Position numbers and translations under genes: made by a program. A DNA stretch of 64,000 nt, taken from contig NZ_LXYO01000012.1 in NCBI RefSeq assembly GCF_001650915.1, positions 487,948 through 551,947 of the forward strand, in the 5' to 3' direction. The notes beneath the pieces are model-generated. The model had not been told where the DNA came from. It ran no database searches and saw only the letters and a list, made by a program, of their open reading frames with translations. Below are positions 47,984-55,908 of the stretch, piece after piece. Numbering within the stretch: position 1 is the first letter of the stretch; each line of letters starts with the position of its first letter. Origin of the DNA: Marinobacter sp. EhC06. Lineage in GTDB: Bacteria; Pseudomonadota; Gammaproteobacteria; Pseudomonadales; Oleiphilaceae.

Positions 47984-48039
47984 GTGTCACAGACACGTCA
48001 CCTCTTGGTCACTGATGTGTCATACCGGCTTCATAGGCT
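47984..48039 (+). promoter_or_regulatory. PHO-box-like direct repeats upstream of olsB
   Basis: Seven-base units begin every 11 bases: GTGTCAC at 47984, ACGTCAC at 47995, TGGTCAC at 48006, GTGTCAT at 48017 and a weaker GCTTCAT at 48028. The E. coli PHO box is two CTGTCAT units with a 4-base spacer, that is, the same 11-base period. After the GTGTCAT unit, 10 bases lead to TAGGCT (48034-48039), a possible -10. The olsB ATG lies 32 bases further on. PhoB is the likely ligand; the neighbouring RstA-like regulator is the alternative. Confidence 0.65.
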
Positions 48040-48071
48040 TGTCGGGAAATGGAAACAAAAGAGACGACGCC

Positions 48072-48833
48072 ATGACCACACAAACCGCGAAAGCCCGCCG
48101 CAGCGCCCGTCGCCTGAAAACCGACATGGCCCGGTGCCCGAAACAGGTGGAGGCGGCCCAGCGACTGCGTTACCGGGTGTTTTCGGAAGAGTATGGCAGC
48201 GACCTGGGCGCACAGACGCCAGGCATCGACGCCGACGAGTTCGACACCGTTTGTGACCACCTGATCGTCACCGACCTGGATTCCGGCGAGCTGGTAGCGA
48301 CCACGCGAATCCTGCATCAGGCAGACACGGCAGCCGTTGGCGGCTTCTACTCGGCAGGCGAGTTTGATTTGAGTGCCCTGGAACAACTCCCCGGCACCAT
48401 CGCCGAACTGGGTCGCACCTGTGTTCACCCGGACTACCGCAACGGCGCGACCATCAGCCTGCTCTGGTCGGCAGTGGCCGAATACCTGGTGGAACGCGGT
48501 GTTGACTACATGATCGGCTGCGCGAGCATCGGCATGTCTGACGGAGGGCTGAAGGCCTGGCGCATCGCCCGCCACCTCCAGAACGAGTATCTGGCCGACC
48601 CGGCTTTTCTGGTCAAACCGCTCCGGGCAATGCCGCACCTGACCCACACCCGGGACAACGATCGCCCGGTGGACGTCCCCGCCCTGATCCGTGCCTACAT
48701 GCGCCTGGGTGCCAGGGTCTGCGGTGAACCCTGCTGGGATCCGGATTTTCGTTGTGCCGACCTGCTGGTCGTGCTAGAGGTCAGCAAACTGGCGGGCCGC
48801 TACAGCCGGCACTTCATGCGCACGGCGTCCTGA
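48072..48833 (+). CDS. olsB: L-ornithine N(alpha)-acyltransferase
   Basis: OlsB transfers a 3-hydroxyacyl group from acyl carrier protein to ornithine, giving lyso-ornithine lipid. The 253-residue GNAT-fold protein has the family sequence AQRLRYRVFSEEYG, a central ATTRILHQ and AELGRTCVHPDYRNGATISLLWSA, followed by GCASIGMSDGG. The ATG at 48072 is preceded by a weak AGAG; the open frame begins earlier but conservation does not. It is 17 bases upstream of olsA. The PHO-box-like repeats upstream suggest induction by phosphate limitation. Confidence 0.9.
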   Translation: MTTQTAKARRSARRLKTDMARCPKQVEAAQRLRYRVFSEEYGSDLGAQTPGIDADEFDTVCDHLIVTDLDSGELVATTRILHQADTAAVGGFYSAGEFDLSALEQLPGTIAELGRTCVHPDYRNGATISLLWSAVAEYLVERGVDYMIGCASIGMSDGGLKAWRIARHLQNEYLADPAFLVKPLRAMPHLTHTRDNDRPVDVPALIRAYMRLGARVCGEPCWDPDFRCADLLVVLEVSKLAGRYSRHFMRTAS

Positions 48834-48850
48834 AACCGGGAGTCTGGGAA

Positions 48851-49711
48851 ATGAGCTGGCTGAGACTCTGCGTTCGAATCACTGCCTTTTTGGCTTTTCT
48901 GGCAGCCACTACGATGCTGGCCGCCGGTTTGCGGATCACTGAAGTGGTTACCCGCAAAGTCATCGATCGGACACCCTGGGCCAGATTCTGTTTCCGTTGG
49001 GCCTGCCGATGCCTGGGACTGAATATTCACCAGCACGGCTCACCTTCCGACGATACCGTTCTGTTCGTCAGCAACCACATCAGCTGGTCAGATATTCCGA
49101 TCCTGGGAAGCCTGGCACCGATCCGGTTCCTGTCGAAAGCCGAAGTCGGCCAGTGGCCGGTCATAGGCTGGCTGGCACGACAGGCCGGCACGCTGTTCAT
49201 CCGGCGGGGAGGCGGCCAGGCTCGCCGCGTTCGGGACCAGATTATCGAAAATTTGCAGGCCGGAGAGAATGTCCTGGTATACCCGGAAGGAACCACAAGC
49301 GCAGGTCTGACCGTATTACCGTTCCACGGCCTGTTGCTCAAGGCCGCACCGGAAAGCGAAACACCAGTCCAACCCGTCACCATCGCCTATCGCAGAGACC
49401 GACGCCCCGACCATCTGGCCCCCTTCATTGGAGACGACGAGTTCCACTGCCATCTGCTGCGAATGCTCAGACAGCCCTCTGCCCGGGTCGACGTTGTCTT
49501 CCACGCACCGGTGTACCCGTCGGATCGGGCTCCAACCGGTGAGTTGGCCGCCCGCCTGCGAGAAACCGTTCTCGACGGCCTGACGCGAATATACAGCGGC
49601 GAATACGACGAGCAGTTAACAGATCTCCTCAGAACAGGGGACGACCCTGGGCTACCTCATCTTCCGTCGCTTCACGGCGGCCAACGATCTCCAGATCAAA
49701 GTACAGGGTAA
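48851..49711 (+). CDS. olsA: Lyso-ornithine lipid O-acyltransferase
   Basis: OlsA acylates the 3-hydroxy group of lyso-ornithine lipid, completing a phosphorus-free membrane lipid. The 286-residue PlsC-family enzyme has an N-terminal membrane helix (ITAFLAFLAATTMLAAGL) and the HX4D catalytic motif in SNHISWSDIPILG. It also has an FIRRGGGQ segment and the YPEGTTSAG substrate motif. The ATG at 48851 follows GGGAG at eight bases. Its last 28 codons overlap the convergent FKBP gene on the other strand by 83 bases. The pairing with olsB supports the specific substrate over generic lysophosphatidate. Confidence 0.88.
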   Translation: MSWLRLCVRITAFLAFLAATTMLAAGLRITEVVTRKVIDRTPWARFCFRWACRCLGLNIHQHGSPSDDTVLFVSNHISWSDIPILGSLAPIRFLSKAEVGQWPVIGWLARQAGTLFIRRGGGQARRVRDQIIENLQAGENVLVYPEGTTSAGLTVLPFHGLLLKAAPESETPVQPVTIAYRRDRRPDHLAPFIGDDEFHCHLLRMLRQPSARVDVVFHAPVYPSDRAPTGELAARLRETVLDGLTRIYSGEYDEQLTDLLRTGDDPGLPHLPSLHGGQRSPDQSTG

Positions 49712-50099
49712 AGCCCGCCAGCGGGTGGTTTGCATCCACCTTCACCAGATTGCCGTCGATCCCGACAACCTGCACAATCTGCGCTTCATCGCCGGTGTTG
49801 GTCTGGAACTTCATGCCAATCTGCAGGTTCTCGATGCCTTCAAACAATGAGCGCGGCACCTTGCGCACCAACTCTGGCTTGTGTTCGCCGTATGCCATGG
49901 CCGGCGGCACTGTTACCTCCAGGCAATCCCCGACATTGCGGTCTTTTACCGCCTGCTGAATCCCTTCAATAATCTCGGGGCTGCCGTAAACAAAGTGCAG
50001 GGGCTCACTGCCTTCGGAAGTATCAACCAGCTCGCCGATCTTGTTTTTCAGTACGTAGTGAACGGTAAAAACGTCGGGTCTTGCTTGTGAAGCTGTCAT
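49629..50099 (-). CDS. FKBP-type peptidyl-prolyl isomerase, SlyD/FkpB-like
   Basis: The 156-residue protein is a cytoplasmic FKBP isomerase with an inserted flap domain, as in SlyD: HYVLKNKIGELVDTSEGSEPLHFVYGSPEIIEGI, then PPAMAYGEHKPELVRKVPRSLFEG, then GNLVKVDANHPLAGFTLYFDLEIVG. It lacks the His/Cys-rich metal-binding tail of E. coli SlyD, so nickel delivery is doubtful. Its start overlaps the upstream CoA-transferase stop by one base (TGATG), and its 3' end overlaps olsA on the opposite strand. Confidence 0.92.
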   Translation of the reverse strand: MTASQARPDVFTVHYVLKNKIGELVDTSEGSEPLHFVYGSPEIIEGIQQAVKDRNVGDCLEVTVPPAMAYGEHKPELVRKVPRSLFEGIENLQIGMKFQTNTGDEAQIVQVVGIDGNLVKVDANHPLAGFTLYFDLEIVGRREATEDEVAQGRPLF

Positions 50100-52309
50100 C
50101 AGGTTTTCGAGTTTCCTGTATCCGGTGGTGTTTCGAGCTGTTGCAGGCCATGAATAACCAGTCGCTGATCCAGCTTGTCCCGCAATCCGGAAGGGTTGCT
50201 CAGACCCATGCGCTCAAGCAGGGCCCCAAAACGGCCTTCGTCATCCCGGGCCCGGAGGGCCTGTAACAAAGTCGACAGTTTACCACGGCGAGTGGCCGTT
50301 GCGGCCTTAAGCCCTTTAAGGGCTTTCCCCAACGTCAGCTCCTCATCGGTAAAATCCCTGCCAAACGGGAACGGCGGGAACAGGCTGGCATCTCCCGCTG
50401 CCGAAACGGCACGCCTGATGGCTTGCGGGGTATTGTTACACCAGTCGGCGGGCAGCTTGAACGCAGGATCCACCTTGCCCGCCTTCTGGGCTTTTTTCAG
50501 AAGTTCCTGCTGGAACCGGGAGTCGGCGATGCGGATCAGCCGGAGGAAAACCTGCTCGTCGGACTGCCCCCTCAGGTCGGCAATCCCGTACTCGGTAATC
50601 ACAATATCCCGCAGATGGCGGGGAATCGTGCAGTGACCGTAGTTGAAGACAATATTGGAGAGCACCTTGCCGTGGGATGAGCGAGTGCTACGCAGGGACA
50701 GTATGGAACGGGCACCTGGCAGCTCGTGGGCCATGGCAACAAAGTTGTACTGACCGCCCACACCGCTGACTACCCGGCCGTCGTCAAGGCCATCCGAGAC
50801 CCCGGCACCGTTGAGGGTATACATCATTGCCGAATTGATAAAGCGGCCATGAACGCGCTGCGCAGCTTTCAGCTTCTGGTCGCCAAACGCATGATCGTAC
50901 AGGTGGTTGATGAAATTCACGCTGGTCATGCAGATTTTGGCACGCTGCTCGTCGGTCAGCTCTCTGAGGTACTGGTAGAACTGCTCGGGACCAACGTAAA
51001 AGCCACCGTGCATGGCGATGCCACCACTCAGCTTTTCCCCGAGAATCAGGGTTTCGATGGCCTGCCGGGCCTCCGGATTGTCCAGGTCGCCCTCCACCGA
51101 CTGATCACCAACGCGCAGCCGGCCGCCCTTGAATTCCACAGCCTCCCTGAAGATGCCATGCCGGACCAGCCAATGGACATCCCGTGCCCGGAGCGGGCTA
51201 TCGATCAACTTCTCACGGCGCAGGACATCCAGGGTGGAGAGAGAAACCTCACCGCTGATATCACCACGGTTGATCAGCGCCTGAAGACCGGCGTGATCAT
51301 ACACCTCGCGGCTCAGGATGCCTTCCTGCATCAGGTACAGAAAGCCATCAACCATCATTTCACTGCAGCCATACAGCCCCTGTTCGAAGGGCCCTGTGCC
51401 GCCATCTTCCCTGACCACAGGAAAGTTCTGATCAACGTTCAGATGATCAAACACCTTCCGCCAGGCCTCGTTATGGCTGTGCCGGAGTATGGCGCTGTGG
51501 ACCAGAGCCGCACCCAGTGAGCCGATGCCAACCTGAAGGGTACCGCCGTCCTTCAACAAGGCACTGGCATAAAACCCGATCATATGGTCTTCCGGGCTGA
51601 CCGACATCTGGGGGGCTGAAAACAGCGGGTAATCGCTGGAGGGCTGATCCAGCAACACATCGAACCGGTCTGCCTCAATGGCCGCATGGTGTCCGAACCA
51701 GGGAAGGTTCTGATTCATCTCGGCCACCAGCGCAACCGGTGTACCGGCTGCTTCCCGCTCCCGCAATAAAGGAATCAGGTCCAGGGTCAGGTCGGGGTTG
51801 CAACTCAGACTGACTTGCCCGGGCTGTCCATGGGCTTCACCCGGCGCCACCATCTGGGCGACCACATTGACCCCTACGGCCATAAGATCGCGAACGGCAT
51901 GGGTGTAGTTGGTACAAACGTAATGCCGCTGCTGGGAACGATTGTTCAGGTAACTGCCGGCCTTGAAGAAAAACTCCGAGACCTGGACATTCTTCGGGAG
52001 GCGATTGGATGAGACATCCCGGGCGTAGGCCAGTTCGGGAATTCGACCATACAGGCGCTCGACAAACGGGCCCATGAAGCGTTTCTCGAGCGAAGAGCCG
52101 CCCTTTGGCGCCAGCAGCGACAACGCCGTGACAATGTGCAGACGGATTTCCGGATCGTCCTTGGCCCGCTGGTACAGCGCATTAACAAAACGAACCGGTT
52201 TGCCAAGCCCAAGCGGCAAACCCAGTGTGATTTCCTTGCCAACCCGGCGAATCACCTCATCAACACAGGCGTTCACATCGTTCGATAACTGCCCTCTATC
52301 ACCCGCCAT
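50099..52309 (-). CDS. Acetyl-CoA hydrolase/CoA-transferase family protein
   Basis: The 736-residue protein belongs to the acetyl-CoA hydrolase/transferase family, with the N-terminal region at about 15-230 and the C-terminal catalytic region including GIGSLGAALVHSAI, LNGAGVSDGLDDGRVVSGVGGQYNFV, ARSILSLRSTRSSHGKVLSNIVFNYG and VITEYGIADLRGQSDEQV. Such enzymes move CoA between acyl groups such as acetate, succinate or propionate; the substrate cannot be read from the sequence. It is longer than the roughly 500-residue Cat1/ScpC type, matching the longer pseudomonad form. ATG 52309 is preceded by AAGGAG. Confidence 0.9.
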   Translation of the reverse strand: MAGDRGQLSNDVNACVDEVIRRVGKEITLGLPLGLGKPVRFVNALYQRAKDDPEIRLHIVTALSLLAPKGGSSLEKRFMGPFVERLYGRIPELAYARDVSSNRLPKNVQVSEFFFKAGSYLNNRSQQRHYVCTNYTHAVRDLMAVGVNVVAQMVAPGEAHGQPGQVSLSCNPDLTLDLIPLLREREAAGTPVALVAEMNQNLPWFGHHAAIEADRFDVLLDQPSSDYPLFSAPQMSVSPEDHMIGFYASALLKDGGTLQVGIGSLGAALVHSAILRHSHNEAWRKVFDHLNVDQNFPVVREDGGTGPFEQGLYGCSEMMVDGFLYLMQEGILSREVYDHAGLQALINRGDISGEVSLSTLDVLRREKLIDSPLRARDVHWLVRHGIFREAVEFKGGRLRVGDQSVEGDLDNPEARQAIETLILGEKLSGGIAMHGGFYVGPEQFYQYLRELTDEQRAKICMTSVNFINHLYDHAFGDQKLKAAQRVHGRFINSAMMYTLNGAGVSDGLDDGRVVSGVGGQYNFVAMAHELPGARSILSLRSTRSSHGKVLSNIVFNYGHCTIPRHLRDIVITEYGIADLRGQSDEQVFLRLIRIADSRFQQELLKKAQKAGKVDPAFKLPADWCNNTPQAIRRAVSAAGDASLFPPFPFGRDFTDEELTLGKALKGLKAATATRRGKLSTLLQALRARDDEGRFGALLERMGLSNPSGLRDKLDQRLVIHGLQQLETPPDTGNSKT

Positions 52310-52441
52310 TACCAAGCTCCTTATCGGCTAATCTAACGGGGATCATCACACGAGGATCGGGCACAGACAATGCGCCAGATCATGATTCTGCGGTTTGAAG
52401 GACTTCAGGGGTTCAGGGGATTGAAGATAGGTGCGAGGGTT

Positions 52442-52765
52442 TCAGAAGTTCCACTTCAGATTCAGGCAGGCGCCCTCGTTAAGAAGTGCAATGCCATGGT
52501 CGGCCTGAGCCGGATCCGACGCATAGTGTTTGCCGGAGCTCTTCGACCGTGTCAGTGAAAGGCTGAGCAGGCGAGAGCCGATTTCGGTGAACGCCTCGGA
52601 GCTGTCTTCTTCATAGTCGCCGGAAACCCGTTCCTGCATCTCGAAAATCTGCTCGCTGGTTGTCGTGCTTTCGACCTGTTCGAAGACGCGCTCGGATGCT
52701 TCGGCGCGAACGACGAATGCAACGAGATTGAGAGCGAGTAATGCGACAAAGATGCGAATAATCAT
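52442..52765 (-). CDS. Small secreted protein of unknown function
   Basis: The 107-residue product starts with a clear signal peptide (MIIRIFVALLALNLVAFVVRAEA), leaving about 84 residues in the periplasm or outside. The mature part is acidic in its first half (ERVSGDYEEDSSEAFTEIGS) and has one cysteine near the C-terminus. I recognise no family. It stands alone between the CoA-transferase and tas genes. An imperfect 16-bp palindrome (TTAGGCTTAAGTCTAA, 52811-52826) lies 45 bases upstream of the ATG and may be an operator. Confidence 0.6.
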   Translation of the reverse strand: MIIRIFVALLALNLVAFVVRAEASERVFEQVESTTTSEQIFEMQERVSGDYEEDSSEAFTEIGSRLLSLSLTRSKSSGKHYASDPAQADHGIALLNEGACLNLKWNF

Positions 52766-52988
52766 GACACTGCCTGAGACCTTTTTCCGACACGGGAGTC
52801 TACGGATACCTTAGGCTTAAGTCTAATGATTAAGGGCCGGAAAGATGTGAATCTGCACACAAAGGCGCCGACTTTTTGTCACGGGATCAGCCTATTTTTG
52901 TCAATTTATGATCCCCAACATTTCAGATTGTAACTACACCCCCGGCCAGCAGCTGCTGACCGGAGATGTAAACCCAAAACCGACCGGT

Positions 52989-54026
52989 TCAGGGGCAGGG
53001 ATAGGTAAATTCCTGATGGATGGACTCAATGGCCTCCAGCACCTCGGGGCTCAGGGTCACCTGCGCCGACCCGATGTTCTCCCGTAACTGCTCCATGGAC
53101 GTTGCACCGATGATATTGCTGGTAACGAAACTGCGGCTGTTTACATAAGCCAGCGCCATCTGGACCGGAGACAACCCGTTCTGCTCAGCCAGCTCAACGT
53201 AGGCCCGGGTGGCATCCATGCCACGGCCGCTGGTATAGCGGCTGAATCGCTCGTACAGGGTCATTCTGGCTTTCTCGGGCCACCTGCCCCCCAGATACTT
53301 GCCTGACAGCATGCCGAACGCCAGCGGCGAGTAAGCCAGCAAACCGGCCTGCTCCCGGTGGACAATTTCCGCCATCCCCACCTCGAACGAGCGATTCAGA
53401 AGGTTATAGGGATTCTGGATACTGGCCACCCTCGGCCAGCCCTTCTCCCCGGCCAGACGAAGATACTCCATGGTGCCCCACGGCGTTTCATTAGACAGTC
53501 CGATGTGCCGCACCTTGCCCGAGCGCACCAGCTCATCCAGCGCCTCAAGTGTTTCCTCGATCGGCGTGAAAGACTCTTCCGGGTTATGCTCATAGCCGAG
53601 TTTGCCGAAAAAGTTCGTGCTGCGATCCGGCCAGTGCACCTGGTACAGATCGATGTAGTCGGTCTGCAGGCGTTTCAGGCTGGCGTCGCAGGCCTCCAGA
53701 ATGTGATCGCGGGTCAGTCTCGGACCATTGCGCAGGTACTTCAGACCGTTGCCCGGCCCTGCCACTTTGGAAGCAATCACCAGGTCGTCGCGTTTGCCTC
53801 TTCTGGCCAGCCAGTTACCCAGGTAGGTCTCGGTCAGCCCCTGGGTTTCCGCCCTTGGCGGCACCGGGTACATTTCGGCGGCATCAATAAAGTTGATTCC
53901 CTCATTCACTGCGTAATCCAGCTGCTCAAAGGCTTCCTTTTCGGTGTTCTGTTCGCCCCAGGTCATGGTACCCAGGCAAATCAGGGTAACGTCGAGATCC
54001 GTCTTGCCAAGCTTTCTCGTTTGCAT
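52989..54026 (-). CDS. tas: Aldo/keto reductase, Tas family
   Basis: This NADPH-dependent aldo/keto reductase of 345 residues closely resembles E. coli Tas along its length. Features include LGTMTWGEQNTE, FIDAAEMYPVPPRAETQGLTETYLGNWLA with the catalytic Asp and Tyr, DLYQVHWPDRSTNFFGKLGY, and SIQNPYNLLNRSFEVGMAEI. Tas in E. coli can suppress a tyrosine auxotrophy under starvation; the physiological substrate is unknown. The ATG follows GGAGACGAT. It is divergent from the glycosyltransferase operon. Confidence 0.94.
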   Translation of the reverse strand: MQTRKLGKTDLDVTLICLGTMTWGEQNTEKEAFEQLDYAVNEGINFIDAAEMYPVPPRAETQGLTETYLGNWLARRGKRDDLVIASKVAGPGNGLKYLRNGPRLTRDHILEACDASLKRLQTDYIDLYQVHWPDRSTNFFGKLGYEHNPEESFTPIEETLEALDELVRSGKVRHIGLSNETPWGTMEYLRLAGEKGWPRVASIQNPYNLLNRSFEVGMAEIVHREQAGLLAYSPLAFGMLSGKYLGGRWPEKARMTLYERFSRYTSGRGMDATRAYVELAEQNGLSPVQMALAYVNSRSFVTSNIIGATSMEQLRENIGSAQVTLSPEVLEAIESIHQEFTYPCP

Positions 54027-54063
54027 ATCGTCTCCGATTCGGTTCGGTTAACGGGTAAAGGGA

Positions 54064-54108
54064 ATGTCACGGGAGTGTCGCATAACTGTCATGCCAGCTT
54101 TTCATAGT
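54064..54108 (+). promoter_or_regulatory. PHO-box-like direct repeats and -10 upstream of the glycosyltransferase gene
   Basis: Three 7-base units occur at an exact 11-base period: ATGTCAC at 54064, GTGTCGC at 54075 and CTGTCAT at 54086, the last identical to the PHO-box half site. Ten bases later comes CATAGT (54103-54108), a good -10, reproducing the spacing of E. coli phoA. The glycosyltransferase start lies 32 bases downstream. The pattern is very similar to that upstream of olsB. Confidence 0.72.
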
Positions 54109-54140
54109 AGGGGCATGTCAAAGGAAGCACAGGATACACC

Positions 54141-55361
54141 GTGACCGAGACCATGCAGGCCAACCGGCGTCAACAACACATTACCATTGTTTCGGAGACT
54201 TTTCCGCCGGAAATCAATGGCGTGGCAAACACGCTCAGGCATCTATGCCAGGGACTGATGCAGCGTGGACACCGGGTGACGGTTATACGGCCGCGACAGC
54301 AACATGAGCGCAAAGGCAACTTCGCCAGTGCCGGCGAGGCCCTGTTCACCCGTGAGCATGTGGTGACCGGATTGCCTCTGCCCGGCTACGCGGACCTGCG
54401 CTTTGGCCTGGCCCGGACCAGCCACCTGAAAAAGCTCCTGGCCACCGACCGGCCCGATGCCCTCTACGTTGCCACCCAGGGTCCACTGGGTGTCGCCGCC
54501 ACATCAGCGGCACGTCAGATGGACATTCCGGTGAGCTCCGGCTTCCACACCAACTTTCACAGCTATAGTCGGTATTACGGCGTCGGCATGCTGGAACGGT
54601 TGCTGTGTTTTTACGGCCGCTGGTTCCATAACCGCACCGCCATCACCCTGGTGCCCACCCGAAAAATGCAACAGACCACTCGGGCCATGGGTATTCCGGC
54701 AACCGGGCTCTGGAGTCGGGGCGTGGACTGCCATCGATTCACGCCACACAAGCGGGACACCGCACTGCGCGAATCCTGGGGGCTCAAGCCCAACGACCGG
54801 GCCATTCTGTACGTCGGCCGGCTGGCACCGGAGAAAAACCTGCGAATGGCGGTTGCCTGCTTCGAGCGGATCCGGGGCCTCCACCCCCAGGCCAGGTTCA
54901 TCCTGGTTGGCGACGGTCCGCTTCGGCGTCAACTGGCGGAACGCCACCCGGACTACGTGTTCTGCGGCACCCAGCGTGGTGACGACCTGGCCCGACATTT
55001 TGCCTCAGGTGATCTGTTCCTGTTCCCGAGCAAGACCGATACCTTTGGCAACGTGGTGCTGGAGGCGATGGCCAGCGGCCTGGGTGTTGTCAGCTTTGAC
55101 GACGCTGCAGCAGCTGAGCACATCCGCCACGAGGAAAACGGCATGAAAGTGCCCCTGGATCAGGACGAGGCTTACGTCGACAGTGCCCTCCGACTGGCCG
55201 ATCAGCCCACCCTGCTGAACCGGATCAGGGCCCAGGCAAGGCTGGACGCCCTGGAACAGAGCTGGAATTCGCAGATCGAACAGTTTGAACAACTGGTTTT
55301 CAATCAAACCGCAAAGGCCGGATACCATGCCATCAACAAGCAAAGCGTCTCGCTTCTTTGA
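54141..55361 (+). CDS. Glycosyltransferase family 4, probably lipid-modifying
   Basis: This 406-residue GT-B fold enzyme has the N-terminal acceptor domain starting IVSETFPPEINGVANTLRHLCQ, as in SqdX/SQD2-like and alpha-mannosyltransferase MgtA/PimB-like enzymes. The donor domain (about 210-400) has LYVGRLAPEKNLRMAV and the SKTDTFGNVVLEAMASGLGVV motif with its conserved glutamate. It has no signal peptide. GTG at 54141 is the start, with AGGA six bases upstream. It overlaps the PAP2 gene by 35 bases. With the PHO-box-like promoter, synthesis of a phosphorus-free glycolipid is the favoured role; donor and acceptor are not proven. Confidence 0.85.
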   Translation: MTETMQANRRQQHITIVSETFPPEINGVANTLRHLCQGLMQRGHRVTVIRPRQQHERKGNFASAGEALFTREHVVTGLPLPGYADLRFGLARTSHLKKLLATDRPDALYVATQGPLGVAATSAARQMDIPVSSGFHTNFHSYSRYYGVGMLERLLCFYGRWFHNRTAITLVPTRKMQQTTRAMGIPATGLWSRGVDCHRFTPHKRDTALRESWGLKPNDRAILYVGRLAPEKNLRMAVACFERIRGLHPQARFILVGDGPLRRQLAERHPDYVFCGTQRGDDLARHFASGDLFLFPSKTDTFGNVVLEAMASGLGVVSFDDAAAAEHIRHEENGMKVPLDQDEAYVDSALRLADQPTLLNRIRAQARLDALEQSWNSQIEQFEQLVFNQTAKAGYHAINKQSVSLL

Positions 55362-55905
55362 ACTGGCAGACCAGCGGGAAGTCGCTTTCTGCCAGTCTAT
55401 TAACCGCGCTGTTCGTTTCCGGCCAGCCCTTGGTTATTTCCGACTGGTAAGCCGACTCGGAGACGGCTGGTTCTGGTACGCCCTGATCCTTTCCATTCCG
55501 TTTCTCTATCCGCAATCGGGCCCGGGCCTGGCCCTGCTCATGGCGCTGACGGGGCTCACCTGTACCGTCAGCTACAAGCTGCTTAAACGCTGGCTTATCC
55601 GGGAGCGGCCGTTTATATCCTTCCCGGCCATCAACTGCGGCACACCGCCCCTGGACCGCTACAGTTTTCCTTCCGGCCACACACTTCACGCCGCCTGCTT
55701 TCAGGTTATGCTCACCGTGGCCGAACCAGCGCTGGCGCTGATCGTGCTCCCATTTACCCTCAGTGTTGCCGCATCACGAGTGGTCCTGGGCCTGCACTAT
55801 CCCAGCGACGTCGCTGCAGGCGCCCTGATCGGTGGGCTGATGGGCTACGTAGCCATGAGCTGGCTGCACTCCGATTTCGTGACCATATTTGCCAGGTCTG
55901 TCTGA
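55327..55905 (+). CDS. PAP2-family phosphatase
   Basis: The 192-residue membrane protein has the three-part PAP2 phosphatase signature: KRWLIRERPF (KX6RP), PSGHT, and SRVVLGLHYPSDV (SRX5HX3D), spread over about five membrane helices. Family members dephosphorylate phosphatidate, undecaprenyl diphosphate or similar lipid phosphates. ATG 55327 lies inside the end of the glycosyltransferase gene, with which it is co-transcribed. Dephosphorylating phosphatidate would supply diacylglycerol for that enzyme; this is inference. Confidence 0.9.
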   Translation: MPSTSKASRFFELADQREVAFCQSINRAVRFRPALGYFRLVSRLGDGWFWYALILSIPFLYPQSGPGLALLMALTGLTCTVSYKLLKRWLIRERPFISFPAINCGTPPLDRYSFPSGHTLHAACFQVMLTVAEPALALIVLPFTLSVAASRVVLGLHYPSDVAAGALIGGLMGYVAMSWLHSDFVTIFARSV

Positions 55906-55908
55906 ACG

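Noticed and set aside
52876..52904. TTGTCAC and TTGTCAA 22 bases apart, considered as another PHO box
   Set aside because: The middle unit does not match, and the orientation faces the end of the convergent tas gene, so no gene would be controlled.
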